This document shows, one piece after another, positions 22,912-33,454 of a stretch of DNA of 64,000 nt. Origin of the DNA: Chondrus crispus (Eukaryota > Rhodophyta > Florideophyceae > Gigartinales > Gigartinaceae); assembly GCF_000350225.1 (NCBI RefSeq), contig NW_005179283.1:355677-419676 (forward strand). The letters are read 5' to 3'. The notes beneath the pieces were generated by a model, which saw only the letters and a list, made by a program, of their open reading frames with translations, made no database searches and was not told the DNA's origin. The translations under genes and the position numbers were made by a program. Each line of letters starts with the position of its first letter. The stretch's first letter is position 1.

Positions 22912-24483
22912 TTAATGTGAACAAATGTGCCCGAAACAAACTCGTATTGTTGTGGTACACTGCCGCCACACGTCCTGTAAAGCTTTCCCTGTACACAATC
23001 GCTTGAATTTTTCCCCTGATGCTCGAGACTGCTTTCGTATTGCGCTATAAACCGCCCTGCAGCCTTTTTCACTAATTTCCATACCCTTGTGTCTTTTAGA
23101 TATAGGTCCGTCACCAAAGACAAACGGATAATCTAAACTTCGCTTGTGCGTGCCAATTCCAGTGGCACCGAGAGTATCATTCAATAAATCTACAGTTTCC
23201 TTTGCGTTATAGCCTCTGTCCGCAGCAAAGAACGCGTCGCTCATTGGTGCTATTGCGCCTGGTGTTGCAGCGCCTTGCGACAGTTGGACAAGTATTTTCC
23301 ATACGTGAATAATGTTTTCTCTCGGCCTTGAGTAGTGACTGGCAAGAAATGCTGAGGTCAATGCAGAGCACAGGACGTTATTGACGGGCCCCAAGGCCTT
23401 CTCAGGATTCTTAAGTTGGGACCGGTTTGTGAACTGTGTAACTGCTCGTGAACGTAACCGCTGATGATTGTTGTCTAAGCTCAGAATAGTATGACCTGGT
23501 ATGTAAAGTATGGCGCGTTTCATCGCTGCAAGTTCATTTTCCAGCTCTGTAATGAGCTGGTTTCCTAACACGGGCCTATTTTGCCATCCGTCTCCCAAGT
23601 GCTGAACTCTTTGCCTCCGTTCCGTTGTCGCACTTAACGCCGACCAGATGTCATTGTGGCGTTGCCTGCTTAGTTCCGTTTGAAAATAGAAGTCCTGATT
23701 TTCTGGGGCTGTTATAGTCGCCACATTGCTTCCATATGATACTGCCAGGACGTGGGTTATTATGACTTTTCATATCTCGTTCACAGTCGTGGGAGAATTT
23801 TCCGTGCCTTCAGTACCCTGTTAATATGTGCTTTGAGCTTACAAAGCAAGGCGTCCGGCAAAAAACGTTCAAAATCCCCAACCGCGACCACAAACTCTCT
23901 GTGACGATCTGATCTTCCTTTGCGGTGACCTTAATTTCTCGTACAGCGTTTTCCAAGACGCCATTCGCCTCCCGCACAAAGCGCTCACCTAACAGTTCAT
24001 CAGCGTCGTCCGGCTCGATTTGTACGTCGTCAAAAGCAGAGGCGTACTCCCACCCAGGCAAACCACCATGCCGCTGTGCGGCTCAGAAAAATGGCAGACA
24101 AAAAAGTCCTCAGTTGCGAGTCTTCTCGCCACATTCTCGTTTGACGGAATTAATTCTCTAACATTCGGCCGCTCAGGAACTGCATCTCGGTACAGTTGCT
24201 CTAATTCATGGTCCGAAATGACGATTTCTGCTTGAGAAAGTGACTCATCAGAGCTGTGTTCATTTTCTCGAGAGCAATGGCCGTAGTCCTTCTCCCCTTC
24301 ATCTGCCTCAAAAACGGATGACAAAGGAGATTCCATTTCGTCAGAAAAAGGGCAATCGGACCCCGATAGGACATCATCTGTAGCACTCTCGCCTCGATCT
24401 GCGTGTATGCATACGTCCTCAGGAGAGAAGGCCAGCTTACGGCGAATGCGTGCGGCTTCATCTGTTACATTTTCTGCTTCCAA
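22912..24483 (-). CDS. Transposase N-terminal part: acidic region and DDE core
   Basis: From 24483 an acidic, Ser/Glu-rich N-terminus (as in piggyBac-type proteins) runs to about 24000, then a shifted frame (24061-23810), then a long frame 23724-22912. The last contains TELSRQRHNDIWSAL, ILYIPGHTILSLDNNHQRL (candidate first Asp) near 23441-23510, and DAFFAADRGYN (candidate second Asp) near 23200-23230, followed by IGTHKRSLDYPFVFGDGP. The order agrees with a piggyBac-like DDE nuclease that cuts at the element ends. The first start codon is uncertain. Frame changes may be mutations or introns. It continues into the gap at 22360 and then into the nuclease-like part at 22260-20365. Confidence 0.55.
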
Positions 24484-25326
24484 CAGTGCCCTGCCTCGAA
24501 TCCATCACATTGCAACTCTTTGAAAACAGACCTTCGCACGTCTGCTTCTTGCCCTTTGACAGGAGAGGGTTCAAACACAGACACAGCCGGACCAGCGCTA
24601 TCGATGTTGGTCATCACAATGTTGGTCGCCACACAGGGAGAAAAATTCTCGGTCTTGGACCGGCGTGCGTCACAGCGCAGCAGAGGAGCAGTATAGGAGC
24701 TACAGGCGGGACGGAGCTCCGAAGTCAGGGCACAGGCAAATCGGTGAGACGTGTGGGCGCTGTGATCTGCAGGCGCCGATAGGGCGCAGAAAGCGTGTGG
24801 GAGACTCGTTCGCAGGAAACCAAGGAGCGGAGGGTGACGGGGGAGGGGCGGGTGAAGTACGTGGGACACGGGAGGGGCGGGGGACGTACGCGGGACACGG
24901 GAGGGGCGGGGGACGGACGGGGTACACGGGATGGGTTCAGGGAAAAGGCGGGTGACGGAGGGGAACACGGGATGGGGTGAGGGGAGGAGGGCCGGGGCGG
25001 ACGGGGAATACGGGATGGGCTCAGGGGAGGGCCGGGACGCACGGGGAACAGGAGACGGGCTGGGGACGGACAGGGAACACGGGAGGGGTTGGGGACGGAT
25101 GGGGAACAGGGGAGGGGTTTTGAGGCGTCCCTGAGCGGTGTCAAGGCGATGGCTTGCGTGAGGCTTGTCAAGATTTGGGTGAGGTCAGTGAATATTTGGG
25201 TGAAGTTGGTGAAGATTTGAGTGAGGCCGGTGAGGTGGACGGTGAGTTTCACGCAGAGACGGTGATTCACCGAATTCACTTAATTTTCACCCAAATTCCA
25301 GCGTGATGGATTTCCCTCACGCAGCT

Positions 25327-26650
25327 GGCACGGGAATAGCCTTGGCGATTCCTTTGTCGCGATCGCTCACAATGGTTGCTCTTTCAGCACGCCGACGATA
25401 CTTTATCTGCACAAACTGCAATACTCGAGACCACGAGGCTTCACTCTCGTTAGCGCAGAGCCACACGTGGCATAGTGGGACTATGTTGAAATTGCTTGTC
25501 ATTCCAATGGCAATGTACAAAGTGTGCGACTCAAGAGAGACCTTGCAAGAGCACGCGTCCAGATTGAAAATGCCAAGCAAATCCTCATACACATCGAGCG
25601 AATGCTTGAATGCCAAGAAAACGCCATCGACATACTTCTTGGTCGGCATCGCAACTGACTCCAGCAACTCCTTATTCCTCGCCAGCCACTCCTTTTTCCG
25701 GCCATTACTCCACAATCGACAGGCAAGAATCTCCTCAGTTGTCTTGTCACCAGCTTTCGCCAGCAACTTCTTTCGCCCTCGCGCGTGCTCCGCCCCCGCG
25801 CACCCGACCACAACTTTAGGCATCTCCTTGGAATGGATGGTCGAAAACTCGAAAACATGCCCCTGCGCTTCGAGTTTGGACTTGAGAACTGGCAGCAAAG
25901 TCACGTTGTCATGTGGACGTCCGAAAACATGGGCACTTGCAATGACCCTGATCCGCCTGAACTGATTGGCGGTGAGGTGCTTCGGATACATCACCACACG
26001 GTCGAGGTGTGACATCAATTCTGCGGAATTGATGCATCAATTGACCAGAGCGCGGGAAGACCATGGTATTCCCGCGCTCGGGTCAAGTTTGATCAAGGGC
26101 GCCACATGCCGAGACAGGTCGAGGTTGCGATAAGCACAGCATGGCTCGTTTGTGGCGGTTTGCTCATGGCCCCAGATATTTGACACTTTGACACCACCCA
26201 GTCACCCTTCTTCCGATCAAACCTTGATTCGACAGAAAAGGAGTCTCGCCATACCCGGGCGCTTGAAGCAGGAGACGCGACAACATGGTAGTTCTCATTT
26301 GTCGGAAATACAAGCGTAATGGCCAAATTTTCTGCTGCCTCCCTCAAATCGTGCATAAGGAAGGACTTTGTCGGGTGACAGCAATCTAATGAGATCCTGG
26401 CGCGGTAACCGCCGCCAGGCGTAGTCGCCACCTGCGCGATAGTCCGCAGTTCTGGGAGTCCGCCCTCCTCCTCCTCCATTTCTTCTTGTCTGCGCTTCGT
26501 GGTTGCTCTTGAACGACGAGCCGACTCCCGATTCTTGGCCTGATGGAATATTTTCAGTGCTGTGGCTTTCTCCTCCTCATTCAAACTCGACAGATCTGGT
26601 TTTGGGATGTCTTCATACGCTTTGCGACCTCCGCCAGCTTGCGGACCCAC
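25327..26650 (-). pseudogene. MULE transposase, N-terminal part with catalytic domain
   Basis: The frame 26018-25327 carries the MULE catalytic core: GIFNLDACSCK (first Asp), then a hydrophobic strand, CHVWLCANESEASW, and TIVSDRDKGIAKAIP (second Asp). It breaks exactly where the 5.9-kb transposon begins and resumes at 19440. Upstream, 26650-26093 reads in another frame as a charged bZIP-like helix (AKNRESARRSRATTKRR), then CHPTKSF and WRDSF segments resembling a WRKY/FLYWCH-type zinc domain. Further acidic sequence reaches about 26800. The gene is destroyed by the insertion and by a frameshift near 26050. Confidence 0.72.
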
Positions 26651-27117
26651 GACGGTCTCGTTATCGCCGTCTTCACTTGAGAGGATGACTTCCTCCTCAC
26701 TCTCATCAGAAGTATCGTCGCTGCCGCCGCCATTGCCGCCGGTAGAGTCTCACGGAAAAATACCGTTGTTTGATTGAGCTGCGCGCCGCCGTTCGTTGGG
26801 ATCACGACGGGCAGATGCAGTTATAGTCCGCCCTTCCGCCCCTCGCCCTCCCATCGCGCTTGTGAGGATGTAGGGACACCAAATGCTACTCTTTGCGCCA
26901 GGGCGTCGAGGCGCCACCAACACGTCACCGGTCGCGACGGAGAGCGCAGCACTAGCGTGCTTGGGCGCGACCTGCTTCTTACACCACGGTGGCGGCGCCC
27001 CGTGCGTGTTAGAGCACCGTGCTGGGTCGTGCGCCAATTTCCCGCCAAAACGGTGTCGTGCGACTCTAATTCGCCACGGATTTCTTACAAACAGAGGTGC
27101 TGATGCTCTCTTTTCTA

Positions 27118-27536
27118 TGACGGCGAGGTTGGTATCGACTCCGTTTCTGACTGTGGTTTGGGATAATTCTGTTCACTTCATGACGGTCGTTTCGGTTAAA
27201 CCAACGTCTCTGACTCTCAAATGGATTATGCGTGAAATTTCGACAGAAATTGGAGTTCCAGGGTTTGTTTCTGATCGGTGTATTGGGTATTCCGTTTCCT
27301 TTGACGGGTGAATAGATTAATACAGAAGTACGACAGCCATGTTGACTAAAACCTTGCTGTTAACTGGCATTTTGATTAATAGGTGTTGATAATGACGGTT
27401 ATGAGCGGTAAACATTTCATTCCGCGGGTGTGTTGAATATAAAGATATGCCTGACAGGCACTTCGATTAGCGTTAATTCTTTGAAGGCCATTTGGAGTAC
27501 CTACGCTCATTGTGATGGGCATTTTGCAAATTTTTG
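27118..27536 (-). repeat. Right ~30-bp tandem array of the MULE
   Basis: The mirror image of the left array: TCTGAC/TGACGG markers on the plus strand, i.e. GTCAGA/GTCATA variants on the minus strand. Spacings read from the outer end are about 31, 30, 59 (two units), 32, 30, 29, 30, 31, 30, 30, 33 and 30. The outermost bases align without gaps to the left end. The stretch from 26800 to 27117 holds no recognised coding sequence. Confidence 0.85.
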
Positions 27537-27871
27537 TAGATTGTTCTGTATATTAAATATGGAGCGGACCGATGGCGGTAGGAGGACAAGAACGGACTTG
27601 TCCACGACCTACCGCCAAGTGCAGTCCATCCAGCATATTCTATCCACGCGCCTTCGCCCTCGCGTTCGTTAGAAGGGAGGAAGCGGGTAGGGGACACACG
27701 CGTACGCAAGCGAGCCTAGATCCGCCTCCGCCCGTCAGCGCTGGTTCGTTTCCCAGCGCTGCTCCGGGGCGTCGAGGCGTAGATCGGCTCGTGCGTACGC
27801 TCGTTCCCGACCGTCCCGCTATACCACGCTACCAGGGCCCGCTTCCCTGTCTCGTTAGCTGGTGCTTCAGT

Positions 27872-27922
27872 CGTCTTCCCATTCCAACGGGGTCTAGTAG
27901 ACCCCGTTGGAACGGGAAGACG
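27872..27922. repeat. Palindrome with 25-bp arms and a 1-base spacer
   Basis: Arms 27872-27896 and 27898-27922 pair with one mismatch around a G. The homologous part of A copy 3 (about 31180-31215) has only the left-arm sequence, so the right arm looks like an inserted inverted duplicate. Confidence 0.92.
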
Positions 27923-28024
27923 GCTGTACTACATCGGACTGCGCATACACCCTCAGTTGTCTGGGAGGTGTTTATGCTACACGGGGGTCATGTCTTAACA
28001 CCTCGGATACTTGTTCCAGTACAG

Positions 28025-28681
28025 TGTGGTACAACCGTAGGGACGCTAAAACCGTACCGTAGAAAGGACAGGCTGTACCTGAAATGAGGGAGCCTAGGGG
28101 ACGGCTACACTCGAACGTCCGGTAGAATAATCCGGAACGGTACGAAGGACTGGACAAAGGAGGCACACTGCACTGGACACGCGCAGTCGTACTGGGGTGT
28201 AGAGCAGTACGACCGGTAGCGAGCTGGAAACCTGAAGGACTCGCTTGACCGTACGGTAAAAGGTGCAGGGTAGGAAGTAAGGGGAGGCGTGCTTGCCTCA
28301 GTTTACCCCCAGCCCGGTGTCCGACTACTAGCGGGTATAAGATAGGGGGAGTCCCCCTATCTTATACCCCCTAGTAGGGCGGTGGCACCGGACGGACTAC
28401 ACTAGCTGTACATACTGTAGCCAACTTACTGTAGCTTACGGTAACCAAAAATTAACTGCTCTGCTAACCCACCGATCGGTCGCGCACCACGTGTACACTT
28501 GCACTAGCTGGTGCCACTAACTACACGTGGGTCACCGACGTGGCCACTCAACCAGGTACTCTCCACATGTCTACCGAATCGTTTACATCTTACTAGTAGT
28601 AAGATGTACAGTAGTACTGTACTCATGCGGGGTCCCTCGCGCCGGCCTAGTACAGTAGCGCCACTTGGCACTTGTACTACA
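28025..28681 (+). repeat. Family-C solo LTR, copy 1
   Basis: 657 bp starting TGTGGTACAACC and ending TTGTACTACA, highly similar along its length to copy 2 at 37897-38498. It interrupts the D LTR. The flanks share acag (28021-28024 and 28682-28685), a short or slightly decayed target duplication. The right flank was then hit by the family-E LTR. It contains a one-base-spacer palindrome at 28325-28377 that copy 2 lacks. Confidence 0.87.
28325..28377. repeat. Palindrome with 26-bp arms and a 1-base spacer
   Basis: Arms 28325-28350 and 28352-28377 pair with one mismatch around a G. Family-C copy 2 (near 38186-38215) has only the right arm, continuous with the preceding GCCCGGTG, so the left arm looks like an inserted inverted copy here, or was cleanly lost there. 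Confidence 0.93.
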
Positions 28682-28685
28682 ACAG

Positions 28686-29447
28686 TGTAATAATATGGAT
28701 CCTTCCGGTTCGGTTTTACCCCGTCACAGAGGGGGTGTCCACGGCAGCGGTAAAATTACAACACCACCGACCTCTCTTTGAGGGCGGCGGTTATGACTCC
28801 GGTAATCGGAAGAGTGGAATTGCGATCCCGGAGGGGATAGGGCTCAATGGGCATACGCTTCCACCAGGCGGTGGACCGAACAAACTGGGGAGCGTGTGCT
28901 TCCGGCCCTCAAGAATAACCCGCACGGGACGACCTGCCTCTTCCTCCTAAGTTCTCGCCCAGGGGGCCGCTACCCCCTTTTACTCTGGGGGCGTACTGCC
29001 TCGCCCCTAAGTACGTCGACCTCCGGCGGCCGGGCAGTACAGTAGTGATCCACTTCTACTTTGGATCACTACAGTGGAGTACCTCTACTGTACTCCACCG
29101 GGGAGTAGCCTGCACAGCGGCACACGTGGCGGTACTCCTGCCACCTGTACTCGCAGGCAGAGCGCGCACCACTTGTGATAGCTGGGACTCCCCCAGCTGA
29201 CACTCCTATTACACTAATTTCTACGCCCCTACAGTAGGACCTTCTAGTCTACTGTACCCGATCGGGACGTTATACGTATGGCGGTACACGTGGCCATTCC
29301 GTCGCCACCTGTCACCCATGGCGGTACGTGCACCCCGTGTACAAGCTGAATTATCCCCTGCCTTTCCAGTATCGTCTGATCACCCCTACGGGATCTCCCT
29401 CCGGGTCGTTACGTTTACCGACACCGGTCGGTACCCGTTCTCCCACA
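28686..29447 (+). repeat. Family-E solo LTR
   Basis: 762 bp starting TGTAATAATATGG and ending TTCTCCCACA, with a perfect 5-bp duplication aacag at 28681-28685 and 29448-29452. The interior has several CACGTGG-type palindromes and a TAGTGATCC...GGATCACTA hairpin near 29044-29075. This is the only copy in the window. An open frame at 28672-28950 is not credible. Confidence 0.85.
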
Positions 29448-29738
29448 AACAGTTCCTTCCGCCCAGTGCATGCCGGGTACTGTACACAATTGAAATAGTA
29501 TCGCCACAACTACTAACTATCGTACCAGTCCCGCCACTTCACGTGTGCGCTACTTTACACGCTTAATAGCTGCGAACTACCGCGCGGACAACACGTGTGC
29601 TACCGTACACGCACACTATGTCACGACCGATGGGCAAGTGCGACCGCTCCCCATACGTGGCCGCCTCACTCACTTGTGGACCCACCGTATACGGCCGCCA
29701 GAATAAGAACCACTGCGTGCGCCGGTCGTTATAAAACA

Positions 29739-30410
29739 CACGTCTTATATATTGAATCGGAGTGAAACGATTTCAGAGCACCAGGCGTATTTTCAGAGTC
29801 TTGACCAGTACCCCACGTTTCTCGCATCTGCGGGGTCGATGCAGGCGCGAATAGTACGATGTGACGGCCTCTCCGGGACGCCCCGCCCATACTCTCCCTA
29901 TACTCCTACAACAAGCGCGTCCGACTTTGTTCTTAAGCCGTGGCAAAGGACCTTACTGCCTGTGAAGAACCTGGCTGTCTGGTTCGTCCAAGCCACTTAA
30001 CGCACAGGGATTAACGACCAAAAGACCACGGAAGTCCCGTGCACGGCTCGGAACGAAGGAGACTGGAAGACAAGGTGGATGATACGGTGGCCAGAGGGTA
30101 GGGGATGTCCAGGAGGGAGCGCTGGGTCGGCATACATATATCGACATAGCAGCCCCGTGCGCTGCGCTGGTGATGAGTCATGAGAAGAGATTTTAGTATA
30201 ACTTACATTTCAGGGTAATGGCATATTCTATCTATTATTTAGAGAATCAGTCGCGGACGTTTCTAGAAATCCGTGGCCGGGGGACTGGGGAACGCTTCAA
30301 ACACGGAAGCAGGGGGAACATACACTGGTGGAAAATATATAAGGCACCTCCTCGAAACCACCATTACTGCATGAAGATCAATGATTGCCTAGAAAATGCC
30401 TCGCGGCCCT
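29739..30410. other. No gene seen
   Basis: Mixed sequence to the right of the D LTR, up to the C-terminal flank of the second Tc1 element. Short frames only; no recognised motif. The 3' end of the Tc1 element may begin near 30200. Confidence 0.4.
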
Positions 30411-30572
30411 TCAGAAAAGGAATGGGAAACACGAATATGTAACCGGGTTTATACAATCGTGATTACTTTTCGTATTACAACACGAAAGCATGTTTAAAGG
30501 TGGTAAGAGTAAAAAAGAATCTCATCGCACTCTACGCTTCCCGCGGTATCTTGTACTTTGGTGCCTGCCCAT

Positions 30573-31256
30573 TGTAGTATAACCCCCTCTGGGGCTTTTT
30601 AGTTAGATTAGATCAACAACGGGATCCAATACTGTAGAGCCCGATGATCTACAGTACTACCGCGCGTGGCCGCGTGTACCTATCGGGTACAGGGCGCACG
30701 CGTGCACACGTGCACACGTGTACGGCGCGGGACAGAACCGCGCACACACACATGTACTGTCAGGCACGATGGCTGACAGTATTACAGTACGGTCCGATCT
30801 GTACTACAGTAGTCCACTACAGTACTTCGGTACTGTAGTGTTATAGATTGTTTTGTATATTAAATATGGAGCTGACCGACCGCGGTGGAGAAGGACAAGC
30901 ACGGACTTGTCACCCACCGACCGCCAAGGTCCGACATCCCGCTTATTCTAAGGGAGCGCTCGCTAACTACCTTAGAGAGGCACCGAGCGCGGGTTGAGGA
31001 CGCGCGCGGCACGCCCACGAGCCGGCTCCGCCTCCGCCCGTCAGTACTGGATCGTTACCCAGTACCGCGCCGGGGCGTCGAGGCGTCAAACCGCTCGCGC
31101 GTGCCCGCGTCCTCCCCGTTCCCGCTCTACCACGCTACCCGGGCCTGCTGCCCGGTGCTGTTAGCTGGTGTCCCGCTTCACCCCCGTCTCCCCGATTGAA
31201 AAGGGTCTCGGTCGAACTGTGCATACACCCCTATCGCTGGGGGTGTTTATGCTACA
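30573..31256 (+). repeat. Family-A solo LTR, copy 3
   Basis: 684 bp, from TGTAGTATAACCCCC to GGGGTGTTTATGCTACA, with a perfect 5-bp duplication cccat at 30568-30572 and 31257-31261. It contains a TATA-like tgtatattaaata box at about 30852 and many ACACGTG and TACTGTA motifs. This is the best complete reference copy of the family in the window. No primer-binding site, gag or pol follows it. Confidence 0.95.
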
Positions 31257-31403
31257 CCCATGTCCCTTGAAGACCTCAAAAACTGCCTATGCATTGAACC
31301 CACCGACTTGTGCAACGTCTGTTCTAAGATACTTTTCTAACAAGCATGAAACACTCCTTCCACTCTTCAACTACTTTGAACTGACGGCGATTTTCGTACA
31401 CCC

Positions 31404-32078
31404 TGTGGGATAACTCCTCTTGTCCCTTGTTTCGGTGAGAGGCGGAGGTCTTCGCCGAGGGAGCACGCGACACGGACGCGCGGCGCTCAAATTAACCGAT
31501 ACGGAAGAACTTGCGAAAAGGGAGTGGTACACGTAGCCAGTTACGCGCAATTGCTCCATGGTGCGTAAACGGAGGCGACCGGTAACGGGTTAGAGGCCAG
31601 CGGGGGCAAAATTTCCGAACGGTCGTAGATTAGGCGCGAAAGAGACAAGAGCGAGCTTGGTCCAGTTTACTGTTGGGGACAGGTATCTGGTACTAACCCC
31701 TCAGAGGGACTCCTCAGTCACGTGTACAATACAGAACCTGGGGCGTAGTGCGTGCCGGGTACTGTACACAATTAGAATGCTAACGCCACAATTACTAACT
31801 GCCGTACGAGTCTGGCCACTACACGTGTGCGCTACTGTACACGCGTACTGGCTACAAAACTACCGCGCGGTCAACACGTGTGCTACTGTACACACGTAGC
31901 AACTACGATCTACCACACGGACGACACGTGTGCTCGCGCACACGTACATCACGTAACGACCGATCGGCACGCGGCGCGTGCCACGCGCACTCCCGAAACG
32001 TGGGCACTCCGCCCCACGTGTACACCGTACACGGCTGCCAGACTAGTAACTTCTGCCCGCGCCGGTCGTTATACTGCA
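31404..32078 (+). repeat. Family-D solo LTR, copy 3
   Basis: 675 bp starting TGTGGGATAAC and ending CGTTATACTGCA. It sits inside the Tc1 transposase exactly between ...ILAR and VYENRRQF. On the minus strand the flanks read ggttt and (g)ggtgt, consistent with a 5-bp duplication of GGTGT that has since decayed. The body matches D copies 1 and 2. Confidence 0.82.
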
Positions 32079-32910
32079 AACCTTGCGCGCGAGAATCCCC
32101 CATAGGTTCTCTATGGCGTTTAAGCTCGGCGACTTTGCAGGCCAATCCAGGGCAACAATATGTTCCTCATTAACTCATTCTCTCACAACCTTGGCTCAAT
32201 GTATCGATGCAGAATCCTGTTGGAATACCCAGCTCGGTTCCAGTTCTTGATCGAGAAATGGCAACAAAAACTCTCAGAAGTATGTATGCATTTAAGAGAT
32301 GTCTGACGTACTTCTAAAACCGCCAATTCGCATTTCTCACCCCCAGACAAAGCCCCCAAACCATTAACAAGCCCCCTCCTTGCTGTGTTTTGGATAAGAT
32401 GGGTTCTTCACATCATACGTAATGCCGTCGGCACTCGAATCCGCCGGGGCGGTCTAAGTTAAATTTTTCTTATCACTCTTGACGACGTTGTTCCAATCCC
32501 CAGGTGTTCACGTCACCCTAACAGTCTCCGATACCACGCCAGCCACTTTTTTATGGGCCCCATTTGTGGAACTCTCAAACTTGTTTTATACTTTAGTGCA
32601 TAGGATGGTCATGGAGAATATTCCGCGCCCGTAGAGCATGTACAGGGAGCTGTAAAGCTTGATACAGGTGATGAGACCCGGATAAACCCCTGGACGCCTC
32701 CCGAATTAAATGGGTTCACCAGTACATGTCAGCTTCCTTAGAACAACAGCCCTTTTCTTTGACCCATACGCATCTAGACAGCGGAGAAAGTTCTGATCGA
32801 CAGCTCGAATGCGTTTGCGTTCCTTGGCGATGCGTTGCTGCGACCACTTGGCTCGGTGGAAGGCAAGAATTCTGCACGCTCCTCATCGCCAAAGGAAATC
32901 CACGAGGCAT

Positions 32911-33266
32911 TTAAGGGGACGCTAAAGTTCCCAGGGGGAGCCGGGACGCATTTGATACTCTTTTAAGCATTTGAATTACGTTTTTGACGCCAAGAGCAGA
33001 ACAGAGTGTTGGTGGGATGCTGGTTTGGTATAGTGCTTTAAATATATTACCGCCTTTAAATATGCTTTGCGCTGTAATCCAAAAGCTATGCACGATTGTA
33101 TAAAACCGTTTACATATGATTCTTGTTTCTCGTTCCATTTCCAAGGGGCTGCGAAGCTCTTTTCTAAAGGGTCACTGATCTTCGTCCACGCAATGCTAGT
33201 TTTGGGGGAGTGCTTTGTATTTTTCTTCACCACTGTAGAAAGGAAGGTCGGAAAGGGGAGACATTT
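32911..33266. other. No gene seen
   Basis: Between the Tc1 start and the Harbinger end. It contains AT-rich, ORF-poor sequence and may include the 5' terminus of the Tc1 element. Confidence 0.4.
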
Positions 33267-33454
33267 CTGGAATTACGCCTGGAGAAATGTGAGGCAACTG
33301 TGTGACGATATTATGCATGCCGTGATTCAATAAACGAACACGTGTAGGCAGTTTTTGTTGCACACGTGTGGAAGACTTGTGTTTACGCTTGAACAACACC
33401 CACACGCACAAGAGTATTACAGACTTTCCCTCTCTCTCGTACTGTCCTACTACG

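Larger units (their letters stand above)
19445..25322 (-). mobile_element. 5.9-kb DNA transposon with 820-bp terminal inverted repeats
   Basis: Terminal inverted repeats 19445-20264 and 24503-25322 are both 820 bp and nearly identical; only a few substitutions are seen on comparing their shared open frames. The candidate target duplication is the 4-bp agct (19441-19444 and 25323-25326). The outer ~180 bp of each end hold many TCACC/GGTGA subterminal repeats, a usual transposase-binding layout. The interior has minus-strand transposase sequence and one 100-N gap. It splits the MULE transposase gene, and the near identity of its ends suggests a young insertion. The superfamily is uncertain: the transposase has piggyBac-like features but the target site is not TTAA. 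Confidence 0.85.
16535..27536 (-). mobile_element. Mutator-like element (MULE) with nested insertions
   Basis: Bounded by a perfect 9-bp target duplication (tagattgtt, 16526-16534 and 27537-27545), the hallmark length for Mutator elements. The outer ends align with each other as inverted repeats, sharing an ATGCCC.TCA core about 16 bases in. Both ends are arrays of a degenerate ~30-bp repeat. It encodes a MULE transposase on the minus strand and carries a host-like gene fragment at 17529-17930. Removing the nested A LTR (670 bp plus 5) and the 5,878-bp transposon plus 4 leaves about 4.4 kb of native element. The transposase is broken, so this copy cannot move by itself. Confidence 0.88.
16238..27981 (+). 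repeat. Family-A LTR, copy 1, split by a Mutator-like element
   Basis: LTR pieces are 16238-16534 and 27546-27981. Ends are [A]GTAGTATAACC (first T changed to A) and GTTTATGCTACA, matching the family's TGTAGYATAA inverted ends. A 5-bp target duplication, cgggg, flanks the outer ends at 16233-16237 and 27982-27986. The split point is a 9-bp duplication, tagattgtt, at 16526-16534 and 27537-27545. A TATA-like tgtatattaaata box sits at about 27548. No internal retrotransposon sequence is attached. Confidence 0.88.
15959..29738 (+). repeat. Family-D LTR, copy 2, split by later insertions
   Basis: The D LTR is present in three pieces: 15959-16237, 27982-28024 and 29448-29738. Joined, they follow the order seen in D copies 1 and 3. 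It starts TGTGGGATAAC and ends GGTCGTTATAAAACA. The first break is a family-A LTR (16238-27981). The second is a family-C LTR (28025-28681) immediately followed by a family-E LTR (28686-29447). No convincing target duplication remains for D itself (attag on the left, cacgt on the right), which fits its being the oldest layer. Confidence 0.72.
30500..32910 (-). pseudogene. Tc1/mariner transposase pseudogene (copy 2), split by two LTRs
   Basis: Starts at the ATG at 32910 (MPRGFPLA) and, with frameshifts, shows the Tc1 order. An HTH region near 32760-32870 reads HRAKWSQQRIAKERKR and FLRCLDAYG. The first catalytic block, KSDKKNFNLDRP, lies near 32450-32490, then QGGGLLMVWG near 32360. WPAKSPSLNAIENLWGIL lies near 32095-32145. 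The gene is then cut by a D LTR (31404-32078), resumes as VYENRRQFKVVEEWKECF near 31345-31403 and SMHRQ to 31257, is cut by an A LTR (30573-31256), and ends at about 30500. Many frameshifts make it dead. It hosted two separate retrotransposon insertions. Confidence 0.83.

Noticed and set aside
15959..29738. Intact LTR retrotransposon between the D LTR pieces
   Set aside because: The inner sequence is accounted for by a MULE, other LTRs and a DNA transposon; no gag or pol is present, and the pieces join into a single LTR.
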